A stretch of DNA of 64,000 nucleotides, from the NCBI RefSeq assembly GCF_900114285.1, contig NZ_FOSN01000002.1:186001-250000 (forward strand), written 5' to 3'. This DNA comes from Methylocapsa palsarum. GTDB taxonomy: Bacteria; Pseudomonadota; Alphaproteobacteria; Rhizobiales; Beijerinckiaceae. Under the pieces are notes generated by a model. The model was not told the origin of the DNA. It saw nothing but the letters and a program-made list of their open reading frames with translations, and ran no database searches. The translations under genes were made by a program, and so were the position numbers. Below are positions 48,987 through 57,861 of the stretch, one piece after another. Position 1 is the first letter of the stretch. Every line of letters starts with the position of its first letter.

Positions 48987-50813
48987 CTATTCCGCGGCGC
49001 TGCGCTTCATCGTCCGGTCAAGCGCCTCGTCGATGACGAACGGTTCAAGGCGCTGGCCTTCGGGATCTTTGGTCAGATGCAGGACCGTCCTGAAGAATTG
49101 CTCATGCGCGTTGAGGCGGCCGATGCTGATGACCGCAGCCGTCTCCAGGTCCTCGCCGAGCACGTCGAGAACGAGAGCCCGGTTCGACTCGTCAAGCGAA
49201 TCGATCGCCTCATCGATCAAGATCCAGCGTGGCTTCAGCAGCAGGAGCCGGGCGAACGCGAGTTTGATGCGGTCGTCGCTATTCAGTTCCTTGTCCCACC
49301 GCGAGACCCGATCGAGCGAGGGAACGAGATGCGACAAGCCCAGACGGTGAAGCGCGGCCACATACGCGCCGTCGGCGAACTTGCCCGGGGCGGACGGATA
49401 GGCGAGCGCGTCCCTCAGCGCGCCCGGCGGAATATAGGGGCGTTGCGGCATGAAAATCATACGTTCCTGAGGCGGCATCAGGATGCGTCCGCAGCCCCAG
49501 GGCCAAAGCCCGGCGATGGCCCGGAAAAGGTTGGTCTTGCCGGCTCCCGTCGAGCCGACGATCAGAACATGGTCGCCGGGGAGGATTTCGATATGCGGTT
49601 CGCTTAGGGCGGTGCAGCCCGAGGGTGAGGCGATTCCGAGGTTATCGAAGACGATTTTTTCGTCGGTCGTGGCGATTTTTTCGATGCGCGTGCTTTGATC
49701 GCCGAGTTTGTCCATCTCGACGAGGGCCAGCCGAAAGCTGGCGACGCGCAGAAGCGTCGCGCGCCAATCGGCGATCACGCTGAAATTGTCGACAAACCAT
49801 CGCAATGACTGTTGAACCTGATTGAACGCCCCGACGACGACCATCAGTCCCCCGAGGGAAAGGTCTCCGGCGAAATATCCGGGCGCCGCGACGACGATTG
49901 GCGCAACGATCGCGAACCAGCCGTAGCCAGCCGTGATCCATGTCAGCCTAGTGACGCCCGTCACCAGCCGGCGCATCACGCGCAGCACTTGATCGAGTTC
50001 GCGATGGAGCCGCGCTTTTTCGTCCTGTTCGCCGCCATAGACAGCGATGCTGTTGGAATGTTCGTTGACCCGCACCAGCGCGAATCGCAAATCGGCTTCG
50101 CGCGCATAGCGTTCAGCGTTGAGATTGATCAGGGGATGTCCGACGCGCCAGCTGAGCCATGACGCCGCGCCGGCGTAAAAAAGCGCGCACCAGACCATGT
50201 AGCCGGGGATGGAGAATTTCCAGCCGTCGAAGTCGAAGACGACCCGCTCGGACAGGCCCCACAAAACGCCGATGAAGCTCAAAAGCAGAAGCGTCGCCTG
50301 AAGCAGGCCGATGCCGAGATCGGTCGAGAGTTCCGTCAGATGGCGGACGTCTTCATGGATGCGCTGATCCGGATTGGCTCCGATTTCGCCGTCTCCCGCC
50401 AGGCGAAACGCGCGGGTCGGCTGAAGCCATTGGTCGAAAAGATCACGGGTCAACTGCTCTCGAAGTCTCAATTTGCTGGTCTGGTTCAGCCAGACCTGCG
50501 CGACATTCAAGACCAGCAGCGTCCCCGCGATCATTGCGAAGATGCCGAGTTCAAAAAGAAATTGCCTGAGATCCCGGTTTTCGAGCGCATCGTAAAATGG
50601 GCGATTCCAGGCGTTCAGCCTGATCTGGCCATAGGCCGTCGCGCCCACGACGCCGACGATCGCGGCCCCGAGCGCGATGAGGGGATTGCGCCCCGGCGAT
50701 GAAATGAAGGCCTGCGCCATCATCATGATCTGGGGCGCCAGCGCGTATTGCTGATCGAATGCGCCCGGCTCGGGCGCAAGCGTATCCTCCATCGTCTGAG
50801 ATTGATGCGCCAT
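48987..50813 (-). CDS. ABC transporter, BacA/SbmA-YddA-like half transporter with degenerate signature
   Basis: 608 residues: an N-terminal ABC_membrane_2 (SbmA/BacA-like) domain with about six helices (residues 40-330, including NRPFYDALENRDLRQF) and a C-terminal ATPase domain. Walker A GSTGAGKT (about 420) and Walker B ILIDEAIDSL (about 533) are intact. The position of the LSGGQ signature reads LNSDDRIKLAFAR, losing the Ser-Gly-Gly core. YddA-type proteins import or export peptides or lipids. The degenerate signature suggests altered ATP hydrolysis. Lies between the GH144-like and GH3 genes. Confidence 0.88.
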   Translation of the reverse strand: MAHQSQTMEDTLAPEPGAFDQQYALAPQIMMMAQAFISSPGRNPLIALGAAIVGVVGATAYGQIRLNAWNRPFYDALENRDLRQFLFELGIFAMIAGTLLVLNVAQVWLNQTSKLRLREQLTRDLFDQWLQPTRAFRLAGDGEIGANPDQRIHEDVRHLTELSTDLGIGLLQATLLLLSFIGVLWGLSERVVFDFDGWKFSIPGYMVWCALFYAGAASWLSWRVGHPLINLNAERYAREADLRFALVRVNEHSNSIAVYGGEQDEKARLHRELDQVLRVMRRLVTGVTRLTWITAGYGWFAIVAPIVVAAPGYFAGDLSLGGLMVVVGAFNQVQQSLRWFVDNFSVIADWRATLLRVASFRLALVEMDKLGDQSTRIEKIATTDEKIVFDNLGIASPSGCTALSEPHIEILPGDHVLIVGSTGAGKTNLFRAIAGLWPWGCGRILMPPQERMIFMPQRPYIPPGALRDALAYPSAPGKFADGAYVAALHRLGLSHLVPSLDRVSRWDKELNSDDRIKLAFARLLLLKPRWILIDEAIDSLDESNRALVLDVLGEDLETAAVISIGRLNAHEQFFRTVLHLTKDPEGQRLEPFVIDEALDRTMKRSAAE

Positions 50814-50910
50814 TGATCCCGTTTATGTTCTATTCGAGAATCGGTCGAACTCTAGCACTTCAGCTGGCCGAGGTCGTGCTGCATTTGGGTAGAAAATCCC
50901 GGGGACGTGG

Positions 50911-53061
50911 ATGACATCGAGGATCGACAAACTTCTCGCGGCCATGACTTGCGAGGAGAAAATCGGTCAGCTCACGATGAGTGCGGCGCAATACGCCGTC
51001 ACCGGCCCTGTGCTCGCCGGCGACGTAAGCGAAGACGTCCGCTCCGGCCGCGTCGGGAGCCTGCTCAATATCTGGGGCGCCGAACGAGCGCATGCGATCC
51101 AGCGGATCGCCGTCGAGGAGAGCCGCCTCAAGATACCGCTCATGATCGGGCTTGACGTCCTGCATGGGCATAAGACGATTTTTCCTATCCCGCTGGCGGA
51201 AACCGCCGCGTTCGATCCGGAGCTCTGGCGACGCAGCGCTCGCGAATCCGCCATCGAGATGGGGGGCGACGGCGTTTCGATGACCTTCGCCCCGATGCTG
51301 GATATAGCCCGAGATCCCCGCTGGGGGCGAATCGCGGAAGGGCCGGGGGAAGATCCGTGGGTGGCGTCCAGATACGCCGAGGCGAAAGTCGCCGGGTTCC
51401 AGGACGGCGGGAGCAGCCAAGGTCTCGCCGGGGCCGGGGCCGTCGCCGCGACCGCCAAGCATCTTTGCGCCTATGGAGCGGTGCGGGCGGGGCTCGAATA
51501 CGCCTCGGTCGATGTTTCCGAGCGCCTTCTGCATGAGGTTTACCTTCCGCCCTTCGCAGCCGCCGTCGCTGCGGGATGCGCCGCGATCATGCCTGCGTTC
51601 AACGACCTCGCCGGGGTCCCGATGACGATGCACATCCCGCTGTTGCGCGGATGGCTGAGGCGCGAACATCGTTTCGATGGAGTCATCGTCAGCGATTACA
51701 ACGCCATCGTGGAATTGTTGCGGCACGGCGTCGCGGCGGATCTCGCGGAGGCCGCCGCCGCCGCGCTCAAGGCCGGCGTCGACATCGACATGATGGGCTC
51801 CGCCTACAGGTTCGGTTTGCCGGACGCGCTCGACCGCGGCCTCGTGACCATGTCCGAGATCGATGAATGCGCGCGCCGGGTTCTTGCGCTGAAGGAGCGC
51901 CTCGGTCTTTTCGAGGATCCCTACAGCCGGGGAGCCGGCGCCCGGGAGCCTTCATCGCTCCGGGCGCGACGGGAGCTGGCCAAAGACATCGCGCGCCGCT
52001 CCATCGTCGTCTTGACCAATGACGGCCTCCTTCCGCTCCAGCCAGGCCTGCGCCGAATCGCGCTCGTCGGTCCGCTTGCAAACGCTCAGGCCGAGATGAA
52101 CGGCCCATGGGCGGCGGCCGGCGATCCAGGCGATTGCGTCACGTTTCTCCAGGGTCTTCGGGCCGCATGTCCAAACGCGGCTATCGAGAGCGCGCCGGGG
52201 ATCACGATCGAGAATGACGATTCTTCGGGAATCGCGCAGGCTCTCGACATCTGCCGCTCGTCGGACCTCGTTATTCTCTGTCTTGGCGAATCGGCTTCGA
52301 TGAGCGGAGAAGCGGCGAGCCGCGCCGCCCTCGGCCTCCCCGGACTACAGATGGAGTTCGCCCGCCTCGTATTCGCCCTTGACGTCCCCGTCGTCGCGCT
52401 GATTTCCTCGGGCCGGCCGCTGATCATCCCGGAGATCGTCGAAAGGGCGGGGGCGGTTGTCGCCACATGGTTTCTTGGCGTCGAAGCCGGGCCTGCGATC
52501 GCCGATGTTTTGTCCGGCCGTTTCAACCCGACGGGACGCCTGCCCGTGACCTGGCCTCGTTCGGCCGGGCAGATTCCGCTCTACTTCGCCAGCCGTCCCA
52601 CAGGGCGGCCGTATCATCAAGACGACCACTACACCAGCAAGTATATCGACCTTCCCGAGGGGCCGCAGTTCTACTTCGGTCATGGATTGTCATATGGACA
52701 TTTTGCCATCGAGAACCTGACCGCCAGCGCGGAGGAGTTCTGGACCGGCGACAGCCTCACGGTCGAGGTCGCCGTTCGCAACGAGGGATCGCGGGCGGGC
52801 GAACAAACTCTGTTTGTGTTCGTGCGCGACCTTGTGGCGAGCGTCGCGCGGCCGATTCTCGAGTTGAAGGGATTCGCCAGGATCGCGCTGGGCCCAGGGG
52901 AAAGCGGAATCCTGAGATTTCCGCTTCCCGCCGCCGCGTTCGCTTTCCCCGGACCAGACTTCAAACCAGTTCTGGAACCAGGCGATTTTCGAGTGTCGGT
53001 CGGACCGAGCGCCGATCCGCAGTTTCATCTGACCGTTCTGCTGCGCGCCCGGCCAGTTTGA
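50911..53061 (+). CDS. Glycoside hydrolase family 3 beta-glucosidase (BglX-like)
   Basis: 716 residues with the three-domain GH3 layout: TIM barrel (about 1-325), alpha/beta sandwich (about 355-560) and a C-terminal fibronectin-III-like domain (about 620-716). The nucleophile Asp262 is in DGVIVSDYNAI; substrate-binding motifs KIPLMIGLDVLHGHKTIFP and DPRWGRIAEGPGEDP are present. No signal peptide, unlike periplasmic BglX. It probably releases glucose from short beta-linked oligosaccharides in the cytoplasm, consistent with the divergent GH144-like enzyme. The 3' end overlaps the sigma factor gene by 101 bp on the other strand. Confidence 0.92.
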   Translation: MTSRIDKLLAAMTCEEKIGQLTMSAAQYAVTGPVLAGDVSEDVRSGRVGSLLNIWGAERAHAIQRIAVEESRLKIPLMIGLDVLHGHKTIFPIPLAETAAFDPELWRRSARESAIEMGGDGVSMTFAPMLDIARDPRWGRIAEGPGEDPWVASRYAEAKVAGFQDGGSSQGLAGAGAVAATAKHLCAYGAVRAGLEYASVDVSERLLHEVYLPPFAAAVAAGCAAIMPAFNDLAGVPMTMHIPLLRGWLRREHRFDGVIVSDYNAIVELLRHGVAADLAEAAAAALKAGVDIDMMGSAYRFGLPDALDRGLVTMSEIDECARRVLALKERLGLFEDPYSRGAGAREPSSLRARRELAKDIARRSIVVLTNDGLLPLQPGLRRIALVGPLANAQAEMNGPWAAAGDPGDCVTFLQGLRAACPNAAIESAPGITIENDDSSGIAQALDICRSSDLVILCLGESASMSGEAASRAALGLPGLQMEFARLVFALDVPVVALISSGRPLIIPEIVERAGAVVATWFLGVEAGPAIADVLSGRFNPTGRLPVTWPRSAGQIPLYFASRPTGRPYHQDDHYTSKYIDLPEGPQFYFGHGLSYGHFAIENLTASAEEFWTGDSLTVEVAVRNEGSRAGEQTLFVFVRDLVASVARPILELKGFARIALGPGESGILRFPLPAAAFAFPGPDFKPVLEPGDFRVSVGPSADPQFHLTVLLRARPV

Positions 53062-53626
53062 GCCGTTCGAGCGATTTCGCGTCGGGGCGAGCAACCTTCC
53101 GGTTCCGGTCCCTGGCGTGCGAGGGGCAGGGTTTCAGCCGGCGGCGCAAATGCGTCGTGGCCTTGACCAGATGCCTGTCGACGGTCCTCACCGAGATATT
53201 AAGGCGCGCCGCGATCTCGGAATGCGTGAATCCCTCGATTCGGCTGAGCACAAACGTCTGCTTGCAAACGCAAGGCAATTCATCGAGGGAGGCCTGGAAA
53301 TGACGCACCTCCGCCGCGTTCTCGGCCGCAGATTCCGGGTCGACCACACAACACCCCGTCTCCTGCAGCGCGAATTCGAATTCGGCGTGACGGGACCGGG
53401 TCTTGATCTTGCGCAGCGTATCGACCGAGAGGTTCGACGCTATGCGGAAGAGAAAGGCTCTCGGATGATCGAGCGTCTCGAAATGCTCCTTCTGGAGGAG
53501 GTGCAGGTAAGCGTCCTGCACGACGTCCTCGGCCTCCTCCCGGCCGACGCGGCGGCGGGCGAACCCCTGCAGCTCGCGCGCGTGGGCCTGATAAAGGCTT
53601 TCGAGAACCGCGTCAGGCCCCGGCAT
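52961..53626 (-). CDS. ECF sigma factor, FecI-like
   Basis: 221 residues. Region 2 (ELQGFARRRVGREEAEDVVQ, AYLHLLQ; about 16-45) binds core and -10 DNA. Region 4 (SRIEGFTHSEIAARLNISVR, TVDRHLVKATTHLRRRL; about 128-164) is complete. FecI-type sigma factors are about 165-170 residues; the remaining 50 are basic and read antisense into the 3' end of GH3, probably because an ancestral stop was lost. No fecR anti-sigma or TonB receptor gene is next to it. Downstream of DUF2946-like paralogue 2 in the same direction. Confidence 0.85.
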   Translation of the reverse strand: MPGPDAVLESLYQAHARELQGFARRRVGREEAEDVVQDAYLHLLQKEHFETLDHPRAFLFRIASNLSVDTLRKIKTRSRHAEFEFALQETGCCVVDPESAAENAAEVRHFQASLDELPCVCKQTFVLSRIEGFTHSEIAARLNISVRTVDRHLVKATTHLRRRLKPCPSHARDRNRKVARPDAKSLERLKLAGRAAERSDETADRRSVRPTLENRLVPELV

Positions 53627-53920
53627 GTTTGGTCTCCCACAACAGAGGCCGAAAGCAAAAGGATGCCGGAACGGCGGGAATTCCGCCTCCGTTTACGAAA
53701 GTGGACATGGAGCTGGATTCCTTCGTAGGCCGGGGCCGGAACGGCGCGCGACAGCCTGGAAAAAAGGGGGATTTCTGCGCCGCGATTCCGCGCGGCCCGG
53801 CGCGATCCATGCCGGACTTCAGATCAAGCGTCGGCTCAGACGCGCCATCGACGGGGCGTGGTTAAACGCCGGCCAAAGACAGGTTGAGAAGAGGGCTTGA
53901 GAAGTCGCGGGGGGACGCGA

Positions 53921-54295
53921 TCAGACAGTCTGCGGGGGACCGCGCGCGGCGAAATAGAACTTGAACGCCGTCCTGAGCGCGAATGTGCGAGTTGCGGCGA
54001 ACTCGAACCGCGATGGCGCGCGGGCAGGAAAATAAACAACATCCGAAGCCGTATCCAGAACGACGGAGGTCGCGCTCGAACACGCAAGGATGCAGCATGA
54101 GCCATGATGGTCATGCCCCGGGGCGCCGTTTCCCGTCGAGCTTCCATCGAGCGAGGCGCAAATGACGCCAGCCGATGAGTCGAAAGCCTGAGTCGGCGTG
54201 GCCGAGGCGAAGAACGCTTGCAGCAACAGGGCGTAGAGCGCGAGCACGCCAACGGCGATGCGCTTTGCACCCGAGTTTTGCCGAAACCCCTTCAT
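53921..54295 (-). CDS. DUF2946-like small exported protein, paralogue 2
   Basis: 124 residues, clearly related to the protein at 43890-44270. Signal/anchor AVGVLALYALLLQAFFAS, metal-ligand cluster HDHHGSCCILAC (about 61-72), and the same C-terminal FAARGPP motif. The extra His here strengthens the metal-binding look. It lies 46 bp after the SDR stop and about 294 bp before the ECF sigma gene. TTGCAAC stands 28 bases before its ATG, as at paralogue 1. The function is unknown. Confidence 0.75.
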   Translation of the reverse strand: MKGFRQNSGAKRIAVGVLALYALLLQAFFASATPTQAFDSSAGVICASLDGSSTGNGAPGHDHHGSCCILACSSATSVVLDTASDVVYFPARAPSRFEFAATRTFALRTAFKFYFAARGPPQTV

Positions 54296-54323
54296 GATTT
54301 TGAGTGTATCACGCGTCGGCGCT

Positions 54324-54330
54324 GTTGCAA
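54324..54330 (-). promoter_or_regulatory. TTGCAAC motif upstream of DUF2946-like paralogue 2
   Basis: On the coding strand TTGCAAC lies 28 bases before the ATG, and 16 bases further on comes TACACT, so TTGCAA-N16-TACACT could be a promoter. The palindrome GTTGCAAC (54324-54331) overlaps. The same heptamer precedes paralogue 1. Confidence 0.3.
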
Positions 54331-54341
54331 CTATACGATGT

Positions 54342-55109
54342 TCAGGCCGGCCCGTTGAAACTCAACACCCGATCAAGCGGAAAGTCATAGAGCTTGCCGG
54401 TCTCGTCCCAGGCCGGGGCGCACAGCGCGAGCAGTTTGGCGGCGAAGTCTTCCGGCGTCTTCAGGGTCAAGGGATCCTCGCCGGGCATGGCGGCGGCGCG
54501 CATCCGGGTCCGCAGCGGGCCGGGATTGACCGCCATCACCTTGACCGCGGACACTTTGGCCGTCTCGGCCGCGTAAGTGCGGGCGAGGGCGTCGAGCGCC
54601 GCCTTCGACGCAGCGTACGGGCCCCAGAAGGGCTTCATGTCCGCCCGGTTCCCCGCCGCGGATGAGATGAAGATCGCGCGTCCCGCGTCCGAGGCGCGCA
54701 ACAAGGGATCGAGCGAGCGGATGAGTCGCCAATTGGCGGTCACGTTGACCGCCATGACTGCGTCCCATTGACGCGGATCGAGATGAGCCAGCGGCGTCAA
54801 CGGACCGAGGGCGCCCGCGTTGGCGACGAAGATGTCGAGCTTGCCCCAGCGCTCGAATATTCCCGCTCCCAACCGGTCGAGCGCGGGAAAATCGGTGACG
54901 TCGCAAGGAGACAAGGTGGCGCTGCCGCCCTCGGCGCGAATGGCGTCGTCGAGATCCTCGAGCGCGCCCTGGGTGCGGGCGAGGGCGACGACATGGACGC
55001 CGGCCCGCGCGAGTTCAAGAGCGACGGCGCGGCCGATTCCTCGGGACGCTCCGGTCACGAGGGCGATGCGGCCCTCGAGCAAACGAGAAGGGGCGGCTGC
55101 TTCCGACAT
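54342..55109 (-). CDS. Short-chain dehydrogenase/reductase
   Basis: 255 residues of the classical SDR type: cofactor motif TGASRGIG (about 20-27), NAGALG (about 96-101), the catalytic Ser in ISSAAGN, and YAASK with Tyr and Lys (about 166-170). The Arg after the first beta strand (ALARTQ) suggests NADP(H). Substrate unknown. It follows purF by 62 bp in the same direction, an arrangement conserved in Hyphomicrobiales, though no role in purine synthesis is established. Confidence 0.92.
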   Translation of the reverse strand: MSEAAAPSRLLEGRIALVTGASRGIGRAVALELARAGVHVVALARTQGALEDLDDAIRAEGGSATLSPCDVTDFPALDRLGAGIFERWGKLDIFVANAGALGPLTPLAHLDPRQWDAVMAVNVTANWRLIRSLDPLLRASDAGRAIFISSAAGNRADMKPFWGPYAASKAALDALARTYAAETAKVSAVKVMAVNPGPLRTRMRAAAMPGEDPLTLKTPEDFAAKLLALCAPAWDETGKLYDFPLDRVLSFNGPA

Positions 55110-55171
55110 TTACCAAGGCTCCGCTCAAGAGCGGAGCCTGCCGACCCGCCGTGAAGTGTCTGGTAAACGAT

Positions 55172-56731
55172 CTAGCTCGCCTCGGCGAGCAGGGAAAGCT
55201 GGGATTTGGCTTCTTCCCGGAGATCGGTGAGGAGGGTCGGATAATCCCCGGTGAAACAATGATCCGTGAATTGCGGGCGGAGGGGATCGCGGCCGGCCTC
55301 GCCCATCGCCCGGTAAATCCCGTCCACCGAAAGAAAGGCCAGCGTGTCGCAGCCGATATAGGCCCGCATCTCGTCGAGCGAATGCGTCGCGGCGAGCAGC
55401 AACTCGCGCTGCGGCGTGTCGATGCCATAATAATCGGGATGAGTGATCGGCGGGGAGGAAATCCTGAAATGGACCTCCCTCGCGCCGGCGTCGCGCATCA
55501 TCTGCACGATCTTGACCGAAGTGGTGCCGCGAACGATTGAATCGTCGATCAGCACGATCCGTTTGCCGTTGACGACCGCGCGATTGGCGCTGTGCTTCAG
55601 GCGCACGCCCAGTTCACGCACGGATTGGGTCGGCTGGATGAAGGTCCGGCCGATATAATGGTTGCGGATGATGCCGAGTTCGAACGGAATGCCTGAATGA
55701 CGGGCGTAGCCGATCGCGGCGGGAACGCCCGAATCCGGCACGGGCACGACGACGTCCGCCTCGATCGGAGCCTCCGCGGCGAGTTCCGCGCCCATCCGTT
55801 TGCGGACGTCGTAAACGGAACGGCCGTGCACGACCGAATCCGGCCGCGCGAAATAGATATATTCGAAAATGCACGGACGCATCGGCCGTGGGGGAAACGG
55901 CCTCAGGCTTTCGATCCCGTCCTCGGAAATGACGACGACCTCGCCGTTCTCGATATCGCGGACGAAACGGGCGCCGATGATGTCGAGCGCGCAGGTTTCC
56001 GAAGCGAGGATGTAATGTCCGTCGAGTTCGCCAAGAACGAGAGGGCGGATGCCCAGGGGATCGCGCGCGCCGATCAGCTTCTTGTTCAGCAGCGCCACAA
56101 GGGCGTAGGCGCCTTCAATGCAGCGCAGCGCCTCGATAAATCGCTCGACGAGGCGCTGACGCCGACTGCGGGCGACGAGGTGGAGGATGACCTCCGTGTC
56201 GGACGTCGATTGGTAAATGGCGCCGCTTTGCACGAGTTCGCGGCGCAACGTCAGACCGTTGGTGAGATTGCCGTTGTGGGCGACCGCGAAGCCGCCGGAA
56301 TTCAATTCGGCGAACAGCGGCTGGACGTTCCGCAGGATGGTCTCGCCGAGGGTCGAGTAGCGGACGTGGCCGATGGCGGCCTCGCCGGGAAGGCGCGCGA
56401 TCGTGGACGCCTTGGAAAAATGATCGCTGACCAGCCCGAGACGGCGCTCTGAATTATACCGCTTGCCGTCGAACGAGACGATGCCCGCGGCTTCCTGACC
56501 GCGATGCTGCAAGGCGTGCAGGCCGAGCGCGGTGATCGCGGCGGCTTCCGGATGGCCGAAGATGCCGAAGACGCCGCATTCCTCGCGTAGCCGATCGGCT
56601 TCGGGATCAAACTCCTCGTCGTCCAGCTCGGGGGGATTTAAGCTTCGCGGCGTTCGCGAATCGCCAAACATCTCTGGACACAGCCCCGGTCCGCCGTTCG
56701 AATTCGGGTTTTCGTCGGCTGTCTCATCCAT
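55172..56731 (-). CDS. purF: Amidophosphoribosyltransferase
   Basis: 519 residues, first committed step of purine synthesis (PRPP and glutamine to phosphoribosylamine). The ATG at 56731 follows GGGAG about 8 nt upstream. The open frame continues further but lacks conservation. A 51-residue acidic propeptide precedes the catalytic Cys52 (EECGVFGIFGH), which must be exposed by cleavage. The glutaminase domain includes LQHRGQEAAGI; the PRPP-binding loop is VLIDDSIVRGTTS. Part of the cvpA-purF-SDR group. Confidence 0.96.
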   Translation of the reverse strand: MDETADENPNSNGGPGLCPEMFGDSRTPRSLNPPELDDEEFDPEADRLREECGVFGIFGHPEAAAITALGLHALQHRGQEAAGIVSFDGKRYNSERRLGLVSDHFSKASTIARLPGEAAIGHVRYSTLGETILRNVQPLFAELNSGGFAVAHNGNLTNGLTLRRELVQSGAIYQSTSDTEVILHLVARSRRQRLVERFIEALRCIEGAYALVALLNKKLIGARDPLGIRPLVLGELDGHYILASETCALDIIGARFVRDIENGEVVVISEDGIESLRPFPPRPMRPCIFEYIYFARPDSVVHGRSVYDVRKRMGAELAAEAPIEADVVVPVPDSGVPAAIGYARHSGIPFELGIIRNHYIGRTFIQPTQSVRELGVRLKHSANRAVVNGKRIVLIDDSIVRGTTSVKIVQMMRDAGAREVHFRISSPPITHPDYYGIDTPQRELLLAATHSLDEMRAYIGCDTLAFLSVDGIYRAMGEAGRDPLRPQFTDHCFTGDYPTLLTDLREEAKSQLSLLAEAS

Positions 56732-57008
56732 GATCCGTCTCCCGAAACGCGCCTGGCCAAAGCCCGCGCACGCCCCTTGCAACGCGTGGCGGCCGCTCAG
56801 GAGCGCATCGTCCAAAGCAAAGTCCAGGCCGAGCCTCAATCACTCTGAAGCATATCATCCGGAACACGAGACGCCTCACGAATGCCTCAATCCATCCCGG
56901 CTTTGCACAACTTTCAATATAGGCTTCGGGCGGCGAGAGACAGCAAATTCGAACCGCCTGCGTTACGTAAGGGCGTTCCCCGCGTTTGTCAGCCGCGCCG
57001 CAGAGTGC

Positions 57009-57635
57009 TCAGGTCTTTTTGCCAACCCCGGCTTTTTGCGTGGGCAAGGCCGGCGCCGCCTTGGGTTCGTTCGCATTCTTTGGCTCAGAATCGGGGTCGG
57101 ACGTTGAAGCCGGCTCCTCAATAGAGCCTTTCGGCTTTTTCAGCTTGTTGAGAATTCCTTCGAGATCGTCGGGCAGCAAGGCCAGAATTTGGTCCCCGGT
57201 CGCCTGGAGCAACGGCCGCGTCCGCGCGTTCTTGACCCATTCCGGCTGATTTTTCTCCGGCGAAAGCCAGCTGAAAAACAAGAAAGCGATGGCGCACAGG
57301 AGGACGCCTCTCACGACGCCGAAAACGAAGCCGAGCGAACGGTCGAGCGCTCCGACCTTTGAATCGAGGATGACGTCCGACAATTTGATGGTGATCAACG
57401 AGACAAGGACCAGCGTGCCGAAGAAGACAGCCGCCGCGGATACGCCCTGCTGAACGATATCCTTGCTGAAATACGGTTTAACGTAAGGGACGAGCAGCGG
57501 ATAAAAATAGACCGCCGCGAACGCCGCCGCCGCCCAGGAAAAAATGGCGAGGACTTCGCGCGTGAAGCCGCGCAACATCGAAAGCAGAGCGGAAATCAGG
57601 ACGACAACGATCAACCCCAGATCGAAATAGGACAT
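57009..57635 (-). CDS. cvpA: CvpA family membrane protein
   Basis: 208 residues with four transmembrane helices (about 5-24, 32-50, 66-88 and 106-125) and the opening YFDLGLIVVVLISALLSMLR, typical of CvpA (Pfam Colicin_V). It is followed by a charged, Pro/Lys/Ser-rich cytoplasmic tail of about 80 residues. In Escherichia coli cvpA sits just before purF, and the same holds here (277 bp spacing). The biochemical role is unsettled; envelope and colicin V phenotypes are reported. Confidence 0.93.
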   Translation of the reverse strand: MSYFDLGLIVVVLISALLSMLRGFTREVLAIFSWAAAAFAAVYFYPLLVPYVKPYFSKDIVQQGVSAAAVFFGTLVLVSLITIKLSDVILDSKVGALDRSLGFVFGVVRGVLLCAIAFLFFSWLSPEKNQPEWVKNARTRPLLQATGDQILALLPDDLEGILNKLKKPKGSIEEPASTSDPDSEPKNANEPKAAPALPTQKAGVGKKT

Positions 57636-57861
57636 GTCTTTGGCCCTTCGCGCCGCGAACGTGAATCATTTAAGCCGCCGCGCGTGAGCGCCGCGAAACC
57701 GCTAAGCTTCCCGCTTCTTCCCGCAAGGACCGGGGGGGAAGCCGACAAAGCGCTCCGAACAGCGTTTTAAAAAAACCGCGCCCGGAACTGAGCCTGCGGT
57801 CTTATAGCGAGCCGAACGGCGTTCGTCACGGCCTCAAACAGCCGCAAATAGTCCAAATCCG

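Noticed and set aside
53627-53920. Possible fecR-like gene upstream of the ECF sigma factor
   Set aside because: Only short ORFs with no FecR features; the sigma factor appears to lack an adjacent anti-sigma gene.
57760-57790. T-rich run (minus strand) after cvpA/radA as an intrinsic terminator
   Set aside because: The T-run after GCGCGG is clear on the minus strand, but only 4-5 bp stems precede it, and it lies between genes read in the same direction, so I could not support a terminator.
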